From Candidatus Velthaea versatilis (GTDB taxonomy: Bacteria > Vulcanimicrobiota > Vulcanimicrobiia > Vulcanimicrobiales > Vulcanimicrobiaceae): a stretch of DNA of 32,881 nucleotides. The DNA lies in NCBI GenBank assembly GCA_003134035.1, contig PLAE01000167.1, forward strand, positions 1-32,881, written 5' to 3'. A program made the translations under genes and the position numbers. Below the pieces are notes generated by a model. It saw only the letters and a program-made list of their open reading frames with translations. It was not told where the DNA came from and did not search any database. Position 1 is the first letter of the stretch. Each line of letters begins with the position of its first letter. This document shows, piece after piece, positions 1 through 8,768 of this stretch.

Positions 1-1463
1 AAGTACGGTTTGCTGATGCTATCGATCAGCCGGTTCGCGACGACCGCAACCCCAAGGCTATCCGTGACATCCGCAAGGATAATTGCGAACTCATCGCCGC
101 CCAGTCGCGCAGCCGTGTCCACGTCGCGTATGTTGCCCGCGATGCGCTGGGCAACCAGGCATAACAGTTCGTCGCCGGCTCCATGACCGAGCGTATCGTT
201 CACGGCCTTGAAGCGATCAAGATCCAAAAAGAACAGCGCGAACGGTGCACCCCGCCGCAGCCGCGCCGCCGCTTCATCCATTCGGTTACGGAACTGAAGA
301 CGGTTGGGCATTCCGGTCAGGGCGTCGTGCAGCGAGATATTGGTTATGTGCTCGTTGTTCTCATAGAGCGTTGCGTTGGTCGACTTCAAAGTCGTTGCGA
401 GCGCTTCGAGTTGCAGTCTACGCCGCAGCGACAGCAGCAAGTAGGCAACGATCATCGCCGTCATCGTGAAACCCAAAACCAGCGTCGTTATTGCGAACAA
501 CGTCCAGCTGAAGAATTTGAGCGGACGGACCGGAGTAACGATGGCGCCAAGGTGTTGGTTGATGAGCAGGACCGTGCTCTGGGCATGCGCACCGGCCAGC
601 AGTGTTTCTTCGGAAGCGGCTGCCACGGGTCCAGCAGCCGATTCGGACCGATAGATCACCCGGCGATCGCCACGCGCAGTCGGGTTGAAGAGGTAAAGAT
701 TCAAGCCGTCCGCGGAGCCGGCTCGTGTCTGGAAAATGTTCTTCACGAGCGCCGGAATGTCAAAGACGCCGAGCACGAGGCCACGCGCCGCCCCCGATCC
801 GTTGACGCCGCTGCCTGCCCCGCGGTAGACCGGCATATAGCTGAGAACACCGGCGCCACGCTGTTTGACCGTGTTGACGTCCATTGGCGGTGTGGATGCC
901 GGCAGTCCGGTTGCTAGTGCGCGCTTCACCGCTCCTGCGCGCCGCTTTTCCGAAATCAAATCGAAGCCGAGCATCGGGCGTTTTGCCCCGCCTGACTCAA
1001 TATACAGCACCGGGTAATATGCCGGACGCGGCGCCGCCGCGACGAGCTTGCGATGTGGGCCGAACTGTCGGACCTCATAGCGCGCGAGCCCCGCAGCGCG
1101 AGCGTCATGTTCGAATGTCGACCGTTCGGCGAGGGTCACGCGCGGAGCCCAAGCCGTATCGCGAAGCCCCCGAACCCGGCGGTGCAGCGCCGCTGAAAAG
1201 TGCGCGAAGTCGTTCGCCGTCACGGCATGATCGTTGGAACCGATGAATGCGGCGATGGTGTACAGCAGCGTATTGGCTTCGTCGAGATCGGCATTGATGA
1301 CCTCGAAATAAGTTTTGGCTTTGCTCTGAAAATCGATGACGGCGACCCGATATTCCCACGAGCACACGAGGAAAAACGCGCCGATCGTGACAAGCGTGCC
1401 GACGATCGCGCTCAAAATCACGGGGACATACCGCGCTCCGAGCATGCGCCAACTTCCGCTCAT
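1..1463 (-). CDS. CHASE-GGDEF diguanylate cyclase, partial
   Basis: Membrane-bound sensor predicted to make cyclic-di-GMP from GTP in response to an extracytoplasmic signal. I read this frame directly: ATG at 1463-1461, 487 codons seen, then it runs off the left edge. A first TM segment (about residues 8-30) is followed by an extracytoplasmic CHASE-like domain (features AWAPRV, YYPVLYIES, GFDLISE), a second TM segment (about 300-325), a short linker and a GGDEF domain. GGDEF is intact at residues 455-459 (RLGGDEFAII), with the metal-site LDLDRFKAVND upstream. An RxxD inhibitory site (RDVD) sits five residues before GGDEF, so product inhibition is likely. The end of the GGDEF domain and any following EAL domain lie outside the window. 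The start codon sits one base after the stop of a possible upstream ORF. Family assignment is secure; the ligand is unknown. Confidence 0.9.
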   Translation of the reverse strand, partial: MSGSWRMLGARYVPVILSAIVGTLVTIGAFFLVCSWEYRVAVIDFQSKAKTYFEVINADLDEANTLLYTIAAFIGSNDHAVTANDFAHFSAALHRRVRGLRDTAWAPRVTLAERSTFEHDARAAGLARYEVRQFGPHRKLVAAAPRPAYYPVLYIESGGAKRPMLGFDLISEKRRAGAVKRALATGLPASTPPMDVNTVKQRGAGVLSYMPVYRGAGSGVNGSGAARGLVLGVFDIPALVKNIFQTRAGSADGLNLYLFNPTARGDRRVIYRSESAAGPVAAASEETLLAGAHAQSTVLLINQHLGAIVTPVRPLKFFSWTLFAITTLVLGFTMTAMIVAYLLLSLRRRLQLEALATTLKSTNATLYENNEHITNISLHDALTGMPNRLQFRNRMDEAAARLRRGAPFALFFLDLDRFKAVNDTLGHGAGDELLCLVAQRIAGNIRDVDTAARLGGDEFAIILADVTDSLGVAVVANRLIDSISKPY

Positions 1464-1464
1464 A

Positions 1465-1830
1465 TCAGGCAACTGTCGATGTCTCGAGCAGAACGCCGCG
1501 TCGGGCCGCGAGGATGTACGACGATGTGCCATCGACGAGCGAGTCGGGCAGGACGTGAACGACCATCAGCGAGACGATCGGGATGAGAAACAGGACACCA
1601 ATGGCCACCGTTTTAAGATCGAACGGTGCTGATCGAAGCGGTCTTGCCACCACGCGCGCCAGAGCGTCGATTGGGCTGACCACAGTCGGTTGCAAGCGAG
1701 CGGCGAATGAGCATAACTGCAGGCTATGATCGGCTGCTCCGCGCACGAAATTCAGTCTGGCGAAGCCGTAATCTGCTGCTGCGGCGCAGGTCGCTTCGGC
1801 GAAAGCGCTGAGTTCCGCCGCGCACGCCAC
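1465..1830 (-). CDS. possible small membrane protein (uncertain)
   Basis: This open frame fills most of the gap between the glpD-like gene and the diguanylate cyclase and stops one base before the cyclase ATG, as a coupled upstream gene would. I recognise no family. The C-terminal half holds a convincing hydrophobic segment (KTVAIGVLFLIPIVSLMVV), followed by a short soluble tail. The N-terminal half is Ala-rich and unremarkable. The GTG at 1830 is only one possible start and has no clear ribosome-binding site; the frame stays open farther upstream into sequence that looks like a shadow of glpD. It may be an N-terminal partner of the cyclase or non-coding. If it is not a gene, 1464-1921 is a 458-bp gap with nothing else I can support. 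Confidence 0.35.
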   Translation of the reverse strand: MACAAELSAFAEATCAAAADYGFARLNFVRGAADHSLQLCSFAARLQPTVVSPIDALARVVARPLRSAPFDLKTVAIGVLFLIPIVSLMVVHVLPDSLVDGTSSYILAARRGVLLETSTVA

Positions 1831-1921
1831 TGGACGGCCGCCGGTCCGAGGGCGGCACACGTCGGCGGCTGGTCCAGCAACGACACGCGCACCGCGCGGC
1901 CTCGCGCAGCCGCGCGAGCGC

Positions 1922-3496
1922 TCATCGCGCCGGCGCCGCCTCGTCGGCGATGTTCGCGAACTCGGCGAGCTGGCGGCGCCGCCACGCATCGTCGCGGCCG
2001 AGTTCGGCGGCCAGTAAACTTGCGACTTGGTTTGCCGACGCGCGGCTCGCCTCCGCGTTGAGAAACAGCGCGCGCGTGCGCCGTGCGAGCACATCGTCGA
2101 CGGTCCGAGCCAGCTCGCTGCGCGCCGCGTAGACGACCTGGGCGCGCGTGAACGGCAGTCGCCGGTCGAGCCGCTCCGCGAGGGTCAGATCGCTCGCCTC
2201 GAGCGCGAGCAGCTCATCTCGATCGCGGCCGTACCGCGCGTAGGCAACGTCGGGGGCGAAGGTACCCGGGGCCGGACTGCCGTGCAGCGCGAGCCTGGCC
2301 GTTGGACACGGCGCGGCCGCGAGACCGGCTGACGTCGCCGCCGTGTCGACGGCATCCGCGGCCATCTTGCGATACGTCGTCCACTTCCCCCCGGTGATCG
2401 TCACGACACCGCTTCTCGAAACCTCGATGAAGTGCTCGCGCGAGAGCTTGGCGGTGGTCGTCGCCTTTCCGCTGACCAGCGGCCGCAGCCCCGCGAAAGC
2501 GGCCAGCGCGTCGCCGCGCGTGACCGGCCGCTGCAAGTAGTTGTTGACCTCCGCGATGATGAAGTCGATCTCGTCATTCGTGGGCCAGACGTCGAGCGCG
2601 GGGTCCGCCACCGGAATGTCCGTGGTGCCGATGACCACGTGATCCTGCCACGGAACCGCGAAGAGCACCCGGCCGTCCTTCGTCTTTGGCACCAGCAACG
2701 CGTCGCCGCCGCGAAAGACCTCGCGCGCGAAGACGATGTGGCTGCCGCGGCTGTGCGCGAGCACCGGTACGGCGGACGGATCGTCGAGTTTGCGCAGCTC
2801 GTCGACGAAGATGCCCGTCGCATTGATGACGACTTTGGCGCGCACCTCGTAATCGAGCCCGGTCTCTTCGTCGCGGACGACCGCGCCGGCTGCTCTGCCG
2901 CCCGCATAGAGAAAACGCTGCGCACGCACGTAGTTGACGACGGTCGCGCCGCGGTCGAGCGCCGTGCGCGCCAGCGCGAGCGCGAGCCGCGCATCGTCAA
3001 AGCTGCCGTCGAAATACTTGATGCTGCCGTGCAGATGCGCGGCCCGCAGATCGGGCGCGCGTTCCAGCGTCGCCCTGCGACTGAGATACACGCTGCTGGG
3101 AAAAGCCGATTTCCCAGCCAGCACATCGTAGGCTTTGAGACCCGCAAAATAGTACGGCGCGTCGCGAAAACGATACAGCGGCAGCACGAAGCCCAGCCGG
3201 TCGACGAGATGCGGCGCGTTGAGCAGCAGATTCGCCCGTTCGTGCAGGGCCTCGCGAACCAAGCCGATGTCGCCTTTTTCGAGATAACGCACGCCGCCGT
3301 GCACGAGCTTGGTCGATCGGCTCGAGGTCGATTTCGCGAAATCGGACGCTTCGACGAGCGCCGTGCGATAGCCGCGCGCGACGGCGTCGACCGCTGCGCC
3401 AAGACCCGTCGCGCCGCCGCCCACGATGAGCACGTCGAATGCGCCGTTGAGCTGGCCGACCAGATCGTCGCGCACGACACGGCCGTCGCCATGCAC
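1922..3496 (-). CDS. glpD: GlpD/EryB-family FAD-dependent polyol-phosphate dehydrogenase
   Basis: Flavoprotein predicted to oxidise sn-glycerol-3-phosphate to DHAP, or a longer alditol phosphate to the ketose phosphate, passing electrons to the respiratory chain. The protein has 524 residues, normal for the family. The FAD-binding motif GGGATGLGAA lies near residue 20, followed by the family signature SSRSTKLVHGGVRYLEKGD; a late TGGKWTTYRKMA motif and a DAO C-terminal helical domain complete it. The start is GTG at 3496-3494, overlapping by one base the TAG of the upstream permease gene. The reading frame is open well upstream, but that part is a shadow of the permease. It is last in a transporter operon and faces away from the kinase, aldolase and regulator. 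In that setting EryB-like oxidation of an alditol phosphate is as likely as true glycerol-3-phosphate oxidation. Confidence 0.88.
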   Translation of the reverse strand: MHGDGRVVRDDLVGQLNGAFDVLIVGGGATGLGAAVDAVARGYRTALVEASDFAKSTSSRSTKLVHGGVRYLEKGDIGLVREALHERANLLLNAPHLVDRLGFVLPLYRFRDAPYYFAGLKAYDVLAGKSAFPSSVYLSRRATLERAPDLRAAHLHGSIKYFDGSFDDARLALALARTALDRGATVVNYVRAQRFLYAGGRAAGAVVRDEETGLDYEVRAKVVINATGIFVDELRKLDDPSAVPVLAHSRGSHIVFAREVFRGGDALLVPKTKDGRVLFAVPWQDHVVIGTTDIPVADPALDVWPTNDEIDFIIAEVNNYLQRPVTRGDALAAFAGLRPLVSGKATTTAKLSREHFIEVSRSGVVTITGGKWTTYRKMAADAVDTAATSAGLAAAPCPTARLALHGSPAPGTFAPDVAYARYGRDRDELLALEASDLTLAERLDRRLPFTRAQVVYAARSELARTVDDVLARRTRALFLNAEASRASANQVASLLAAELGRDDAWRRRQLAEFANIADEAAPAR

Positions 3497-4326
3497 TAAC
3501 GTGCTTCGCCGCCGGCCAGTCCCTGAATGCCGCGGATGAGGTATTGACGCCCGAAGAACGCGATGAGCAGCGGCGGGATCGTCAAGATCAGCCCCGCCGC
3601 GGCCATCGGACCGTACTGCGGATTGAAGCCGTTGGCCAGGAACGAGGCGACTTCGACTGGGAGCGTCGTGTTCGACGACGTCAGCACGAACGAAAAGAAG
3701 AACTCGTTCCAGGTCATGATCCAGATGATCAAGGCGGCGGCGACGATGCTCGACGCGCTCATCGGAATCACGATACGAAAGTACGCCGACCAGAGCGAGC
3801 AGCCGTCGATGCGCGCCGCTTCTTCGGTCGACGCCGGCATCATACGGTAGAACGCAAGCAAGATCCACACGATGACCGGCAGATTGATGGCCGAGTAAAT
3901 GATCGTCAAACCGGTCACGGTGTTGATGAGGTGGATGTGGATCATGATGACGTAGTACGGAATGATCAGCGCTTCGGGCGGCAGCATGCGCGTGCTGATC
4001 ACCCAAAACTCGACGTCATCGCGCTGCTTGAATGGAAACCGCGCCAGGGCGTAGGCCATCGGCGCGCCGAGCAGCGTCGCGATCGCGACCGACAAGAACA
4101 CCACGATCAAACTGTGCTTGAGGGGATCGAAGGTGAAATTCTGCTGCAGCCAGATGAAATTATCGAGCACCGGCGTCACGATCCAGACCGGGTCGGACGA
4201 CTGGATATCGACCTTGAGCTTAAAGGCCGTCAGGATGAGCCAATACACCGGGAAGAGCCAGAAGATCAGGAGCACGACGAGCGCCGTCCGCCCGGTGAGG
4301 ATTCCGATGAGCCGGCGCGTGCTCAC
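3496..4326 (-). CDS. carbohydrate ABC transporter permease, MalG type
   Basis: Inner-membrane permease of a CUT1-type ABC importer, the second of two permeases here. The protein has 276 residues and about six TM segments, beginning with LIFWLFPVYWLILTAFK. The cytoplasmic coupling loop is the EAA motif EEAARIDGCSLWSAYFRIVIP (about residues 175-195), which contacts the ATPase. It starts at GTG 4326-4324, overlapping by GTGA the stop of the upstream permease, and ends by overlapping the GTG of the GlpD-like gene, so all three should be translationally coupled. The operon carries no ATP-binding subunit, so it must borrow one from elsewhere, as MsmX/UgpC-type ATPases are shared. The substrate is probably a polyol or sugar, judging from the divergent catabolic genes. 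Confidence 0.92.
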   Translation of the reverse strand: MSTRRLIGILTGRTALVVLLIFWLFPVYWLILTAFKLKVDIQSSDPVWIVTPVLDNFIWLQQNFTFDPLKHSLIVVFLSVAIATLLGAPMAYALARFPFKQRDDVEFWVISTRMLPPEALIIPYYVIMIHIHLINTVTGLTIIYSAINLPVIVWILLAFYRMMPASTEEAARIDGCSLWSAYFRIVIPMSASSIVAAALIIWIMTWNEFFFSFVLTSSNTTLPVEVASFLANGFNPQYGPMAAAGLILTIPPLLIAFFGRQYLIRGIQGLAGGEAR

Positions 4327-5306
4327 GCGTCCGCCTCGCCCCAGACGGCGTCGCGCTCGATGCCGTACAAATCCTTGGCCTTGGTCGTTTTCACCCAGAT
4401 CGTCGCGATGATGACCGTCACGATGAGCGCGATGACGCCGGCCGCCGCAGCCAGTGAGATCGAACCGGTCTCGGCGATGCCGACGCGATAAATATAGAGC
4501 GCGATCGATTCCGTCGCGTTGCCCGGGCCGCCGCTGGTCAAGAGCTGCGTCGGCGTGAATTGCGCCGACGCGAGCAAGAACTCGAAGAGCACCGTGACGA
4601 TGACGATGCTGCGCATGAGCGGAATCGTGATGAGCCACAGGAACGTGAAGCCCTGCGCGCCGTCGACGCGCGCGGCTTCGAGCGCTTCGGTCGGCAGCGA
4701 CTGCAAACCCGAATAAAAGAGCAAAATCGCAAAGGGCGTCGACTGCCACACCTGGTTCATCACGATCACCTCGGTCGCCAAAAACGGCGTGTCGGTCCAG
4801 GCGATCACGTTGTGGGTGAACCCGTAGAGCACTTGGTCGATTGGGCCGTAGAGCGTATTGAGCAAGAGCGAGAAGTTGAGCGCCGCGACGACCGGCGAGA
4901 TGATCATCGGCAGCAGAAACAAGATCAGCAGCCAGGTATCCAGCCGCGGCGCGTAGCGCTGGATCAGCAGCGCGATCGCAAAGCCGAAGACGATCGAGAA
5001 GAGCGTGCTTTGAAACGAGATGACCAGCGTCTCACCGAAGGCGTGCAAGCTGCGCGACGTCGACAGGATCGTCCCGTAGTTTTGCAGCCACACGAATTGG
5101 GTCGCGATCTTGGCTTGATTGTCGAAGTTGAAAAGCGAGAGATAGAGCGCGTAAAAGAACGGCGGGAACGTGGCGAGGGCCAGCAGGATGAACCCGGGGA
5201 GCGGAACGATCCAACGGCGTTCGTCGATCGAGCGCCGCGGCGCACGCCGCGCGCGCGAGCGTTCCGCGCCCAGAGCGACCGGTGCCGGCTGGCCCTCGAC
5301 CTTCAC
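4323..5306 (-). CDS. carbohydrate ABC transporter permease, MalF type
   Basis: First permease of the CUT1-type importer. The protein has 327 residues, with a basic cytoplasmic N-terminus (about 30 residues rich in Arg) and six or so TM segments starting at LPGFILLALATFPPFFYALY. The EAA-type coupling loop is EALEAARVDGAQGFTFLWLITIP (about residues 215-237). The start is GTG 5306-5304, giving a GTGA overlap with the stop of the binding-protein gene, and the stop has the same GTGA overlap with the next permease. It forms a heterodimer with the MalG-type protein. Nothing in the sequence fixes the substrate. Confidence 0.92.
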   Translation of the reverse strand: MKVEGQPAPVALGAERSRARRAPRRSIDERRWIVPLPGFILLALATFPPFFYALYLSLFNFDNQAKIATQFVWLQNYGTILSTSRSLHAFGETLVISFQSTLFSIVFGFAIALLIQRYAPRLDTWLLILFLLPMIISPVVAALNFSLLLNTLYGPIDQVLYGFTHNVIAWTDTPFLATEVIVMNQVWQSTPFAILLFYSGLQSLPTEALEAARVDGAQGFTFLWLITIPLMRSIVIVTVLFEFLLASAQFTPTQLLTSGGPGNATESIALYIYRVGIAETGSISLAAAAGVIALIVTVIIATIWVKTTKAKDLYGIERDAVWGEADA

Positions 5307-6760
5307 GATTGCTTCGAGCCGCCGGCTTTCATCGCTGCCTCGCCTTTTTTCGCAACGTAGGGGTTACCGTAGACTTTCTGGGTTTTAAACAAGGTCGTGA
5401 CTTCTCCGGCAGCGTTCTTGAGCGCCGCCGCCGGCTGTGTCTGGCCGGTGAACGCGCCTTCGATCGCCGTTCCGATGCTGTCGCCCATCGCCTTCCACTG
5501 CGGGATCAAGGGGCGATAGTTCACGCTGGTGATCCGGTAGTCTTCGGCGACGGCGGCCGCGTAGTCGGGGCTGACCTTGGTGATCTTTTCGTTGTAGAGC
5601 GCCGAGTGCAGCAACGAGGTGCGCGCCACGTTCGCGATCGACTCCTCGGCCAGGCCGCCCTCCTCCATCTGCTCGGAGGTGCCGAAGGCCAACAGGGCTT
5701 TGGCCGCCGCGAGCTGCTTGGGATCGGTCACGGTCGATGCGATCGCGATGCCGGTCGTGTAGTTCGCCGGCCAACGGCCCGACGGTCCGGCCGGAACCGG
5801 CGCGAAGCCGACTTTCCCGACGACGCTGGACTGCTTGGGGTCGGTGAAGATCGGATAGAACGCCGTCGATTCGATCGTCATGCCGATGCGGCCCGACGAG
5901 TACGCCGAGAGCACCTCGGGCCAGCCCCACGTCGCGCTGTTCGGCGGCCCGTACTTGTTGATCAGCGCGGCGTAGTGGCTCGTGCCGTCGGCGGCTTGCG
6001 CCGAGTCGAAACCGGGAATGAGCTTATTCTCTTTGAAGAAATCGCCGCCGTACGAGTGCAGCCATTCACTCCAGATATAGACGTTCATGCCCTCGCCGCG
6101 TAAACCGCGCAGCGCGACGCCGTACGTCCGCGGCGGGCTCAAGAGTTTGGCCGCGTCGGCCGCGAACTCGTCCAAGGTTTTGGGCGGACCCTTGATGCCC
6201 GCGGCCGCGAAGAGATCCTTGCGGTAATATAAGATCGTCGTTTCGAGATAGATCGGCGCACCGTACAGCTTGCCGCCGTACGTATAGAGTCCACGCGCGA
6301 ACGGCAGAATATCGTTGACGTTGTAAGCCGCCGGTAGGTTGTCGATCGGCTGCACCCACTTGTTCGAGGCGAACAGCGGCGTGTAGTTGCCGTCGAGGTT
6401 GTAGAGATCGAATTGTCCCGCATGCGTGCTCGCGTCGGCCACGATCTTATCGCGCAGCTCGTTTTCACCGTACTCGGTGACTTGGACTTTCGCCCCGGTG
6501 TACTTCTCGAACGCGTCGAGGTGTTTGACCACGAAGTCCATCGGCGGCAAATGCCGGGTCGCGAAGCGCAGGGTGACGCCGCTGAACTCGCCCGGCTTGG
6601 CCAGGCCTTTGAGGGATTCGGCGATCGCGCTCTCGGCGGCGTCGCTGCTCTCGGCCGCCGCGACCGGGGCCCGCTGCACGGCAAAGGTCGCCGCGCCGGC
6701 GACGAGAGCCCCTAATAGAACGGCGGCGCCGACGCGCCTTGGAAAGCTCGGTTTCGACAT
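5303..6760 (-). CDS. extracellular sugar/polyol-binding protein, family 1 (MalE/UgpB type)
   Basis: Exported solute-binding protein that delivers the ligand to the two downstream permeases. The protein has 485 residues. The signal peptide (about residues 1-35) has a twin-arginine-like start (FPRRVGAAVLLG) and a hydrophobic core; cleavage is probably near APVAAA. The mature protein carries family-1 features: periplasmic lobe sequence TGAKVQVTEYGENELRDKI, the LYGAPIYLETTILYYRKDLF hinge region and the GRIGMTIES block. The start is ATG 6760-6758, preceded by AGGAG at good spacing; the frame is open farther upstream but lacks a ribosome-binding site there. It is first in the operon with the permeases and the GlpD-like dehydrogenase and is divergent from the SDR/regulator operon. 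A polyol such as glycerol, erythritol or a pentitol is inferred from context only. Confidence 0.9.
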   Translation of the reverse strand: MSKPSFPRRVGAAVLLGALVAGAATFAVQRAPVAAAESSDAAESAIAESLKGLAKPGEFSGVTLRFATRHLPPMDFVVKHLDAFEKYTGAKVQVTEYGENELRDKIVADASTHAGQFDLYNLDGNYTPLFASNKWVQPIDNLPAAYNVNDILPFARGLYTYGGKLYGAPIYLETTILYYRKDLFAAAGIKGPPKTLDEFAADAAKLLSPPRTYGVALRGLRGEGMNVYIWSEWLHSYGGDFFKENKLIPGFDSAQAADGTSHYAALINKYGPPNSATWGWPEVLSAYSSGRIGMTIESTAFYPIFTDPKQSSVVGKVGFAPVPAGPSGRWPANYTTGIAIASTVTDPKQLAAAKALLAFGTSEQMEEGGLAEESIANVARTSLLHSALYNEKITKVSPDYAAAVAEDYRITSVNYRPLIPQWKAMGDSIGTAIEGAFTGQTQPAAALKNAAGEVTTLFKTQKVYGNPYVAKKGEAAMKAGGSKQS

Positions 6761-6770
6761 ACTGATTCTC

Positions 6771-6860
6771 CTAAGCGTGAAGCCGGGAATTCCGCGGGCC
6801 GATGGCCCGCTGCCGAAGGAAAAATGCTGATTTCTGTCGCTTCCGGTTGGCAAAGGTCAT
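6771..6860 (-). CDS. possible 29-residue leader peptide ahead of the transporter operon
   Basis: A short ORF has a strong ribosome-binding site (GGAGG on the minus strand, complement of 6869-6873) eight bases before its ATG at 6860-6858. It stops (TAG, 6773-6771) inside the ribosome-binding site of the binding-protein gene. The predicted peptide begins MTFANRKRQKSAFF, is very basic and resembles no family I know. The ORF spans a 7-bp GC-only hairpin (GCGGGCC/GGCCCGC, 6794-6810), so its translation could influence folding of the transporter leader. It is better supported by its ribosome-binding site and position than by its sequence, and may be spurious. Confidence 0.35.
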   Translation of the reverse strand: MTFANRKRQKSAFFLRQRAIGPRNSRLHA

Positions 6861-6919
6861 GGTAATTTCCTCCGGAGAAGTAGACGGGACGTCCAATCTC
6901 GTTCCATGAGGGGTGCGCT

Positions 6920-7642
6920 ATGTCGAAGCCGTTGACGCTCATCACGGGCGCTAGTTCCGGAATTGGTGAGGCCTCGGCGCGCGCGTTCGCGGCGGCGGGC
7001 TATCCGCTGCTGCTGCTCGCGCGCCGGCGCGAGCGAATGGAAGCCTTGAAGCTGCCCGCGGCCCTGTGCCGCGAGGTCGACGTGACCGACCGGACCGCGC
7101 TCGCCGCGGCCGTCGCCGAAGGCGAAGCGCAATTCGGTCCGGTCGACTGCGTGATCAACAACGCCGGCATCGCGCGGCTGGGCAACGTCCTCACGCAAGA
7201 TCCGCGCGAATGGGACGAGATGATCGCCGTCAACGCCACCGGCGTGATGAACGTGCTGCACGCCGTCATGACCGGTATGACCCAGCGGCGGCGGGGCACG
7301 ATCATCAACATGAGCTCGATCGCGGGGCGCAAAGTCTACCCCGATCACACCGTCTATTGCGGCACGAAGTATTTCGTGCACGCCGTTTCCGAGAGCATCC
7401 GCGGGCAGCTCGCGCCGTTCGACGTGCGAGTGATGGTGATCTCACCGGGCATCGTCGAAACCGAAGTGCTCGATCACGTGACCGATCCCGTCACGCTGCG
7501 CAATTACCGCGAAAACAAGGTCCGCATCGGCGGCGGCATCTCCGCCGACGTCGTCGCGCAAGCGATGCTCTTCGCCTACGAGCTCCCGCAAAACGTCCTG
7601 ATTCAGGAGATCTGTATGACGCCCACTCGGCAGGAATACTGA
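6920..7642 (+). CDS. short-chain dehydrogenase/reductase (YdfG-like)
   Basis: Classical SDR oxidoreductase using NAD(P)H, 240 residues. The Rossmann nucleotide site TGASSGIG is at residues 8-15. NNAG follows near residue 83, the catalytic Ser lies in NMSSIAG, and the YxxxK pair is YCGTK. An Arg-rich stretch after the second strand (LLARRRERME) suggests a preference for NADP. The start is ATG 6920 with GAGGGG just upstream. It is first in the rightward operon and is followed 25 bases later by the SorC-type regulator. Its partner genes suggest that it acts on a polyol, ketose or aldehyde intermediate, but the precise substrate cannot be read from sequence. Confidence 0.88.
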   Translation: MSKPLTLITGASSGIGEASARAFAAAGYPLLLLARRRERMEALKLPAALCREVDVTDRTALAAAVAEGEAQFGPVDCVINNAGIARLGNVLTQDPREWDEMIAVNATGVMNVLHAVMTGMTQRRRGTIINMSSIAGRKVYPDHTVYCGTKYFVHAVSESIRGQLAPFDVRVMVISPGIVETEVLDHVTDPVTLRNYRENKVRIGGGISADVVAQAMLFAYELPQNVLIQEICMTPTRQEY

Positions 7643-7667
7643 TCTGCCGGCCGGTCGGACACGTCCG

Positions 7668-8684
7668 GTGAAACGCTCGCCGGGCGCCGTGAAAAATCAC
7701 CGCGCGCGGCCCGCCTCCGCCCCGCTCGAACTGGGTTTGGACACGGTCATGGCCGCGGCATGGCTGTACTATCACGACGGTCTCAACCAAGCCGACGTCG
7801 CCGAGATCATCGGCGTTTCGCGCGCGTCCGTCGTCAACTACCTGCAAGAAGCGCGCGACCGCGGAATCGTGCGCGTCGTGCTGGCGCCCGAACAAGAAGC
7901 GCCGATCGATCTGGCCTACCGGCTCAAGGAAAAATACGCGTTGACCGGCTGCCTGGTCATCCCCGACGACGGCGGCCGCACTGACCCGGCGTGGCGCATC
8001 GGTTCGGCCGGCGGCCGCGTGTTGAGCGCGACGCTGGCGCCGGGCGACATCGTCGGCGTCGCTTGGGGCCGCACGCTGCTGGCCCTCTCGCAGACGATTC
8101 CCGAAACGACGGCCGTCCCAAATCTGTCGGTGGTGCAGATCGTCGGCAGCATGCTCGCGACCTACGAATTGTCGCCCGAATTATGCACGTCGAACATCGC
8201 CGCGCGCATCGGCGCGCGCTGCGTGAATCTGCATGCGCCCGCGCTCGTTTCGCGGCGCGACGTGCGCGAGCTCATCTTGAGCGAACCCGCCATCGTCGAG
8301 CAACTGCGGATCATCGGCGCCTGCACGCGCGTCGTGTTCAGCGTCGCGGGCGTCGAGCCCGGGAGCACGCTGCTGCACAGCGGCTTGGTCAGCGCCGCCG
8401 AGGTCAAACCGTACGTCAAAAAATGGGCGGTCGGCGTGGTCGCGGGGCGGTTCATCGATCGCGACGGCGCGCCGGTAGCGGGCTTTCTCGACGAGCGGTT
8501 CATCGGGATCGCGCTGCCCGATCTCAAGCGCATTCCCGAGCGGCTCTGCGTCGCCGGCGGCCCGCAAAAAACCACCGTCCTGCGCGCCGCGCTCGTCGGC
8601 GGTTATGTAACGACGCTGGTTACCGACGAACGCACCGCCCGAGCGCTAATGGCCGCCGAACCCAAAGCGCGCAGCCGCCGATGA
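7668..8684 (+). CDS. SorC/DeoR-family transcriptional regulator (EryD-like)
   Basis: Sugar-responsive transcription factor of 338 residues. An N-terminal helix-turn-helix (LNQADVAEIIGVSRASVVNYL, about residues 39-59) precedes a SorC-type sugar-phosphate-binding domain of the NagB/RpiA fold (GDIVGVAWGRTLLAL, then VQIVGSM and the C-terminal GGPQKTTVLRAAL). Family members bind phosphorylated sugars or polyols; EryD controls erythritol genes in Brucella and rhizobia. It lies in the rightward operon opposite the transporter genes, so it probably controls both directions from the 6761-6919 intergenic region. The start is taken as GTG 7668; a second GTG at 7689 is possible. Confidence 0.9.
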   Translation: MKRSPGAVKNHRARPASAPLELGLDTVMAAAWLYYHDGLNQADVAEIIGVSRASVVNYLQEARDRGIVRVVLAPEQEAPIDLAYRLKEKYALTGCLVIPDDGGRTDPAWRIGSAGGRVLSATLAPGDIVGVAWGRTLLALSQTIPETTAVPNLSVVQIVGSMLATYELSPELCTSNIAARIGARCVNLHAPALVSRRDVRELILSEPAIVEQLRIIGACTRVVFSVAGVEPGSTLLHSGLVSAAEVKPYVKKWAVGVVAGRFIDRDGAPVAGFLDERFIGIALPDLKRIPERLCVAGGPQKTTVLRAALVGGYVTTLVTDERTARALMAAEPKARSRR

Positions 8685-8768
8685 CCGGCGACGGCGTGCG
8701 GCAGGCAGCACTTCATCAAAAGAGAAGCAGGCTTGACAAATGACAAACCCAGCATCGGAGATGCACCG

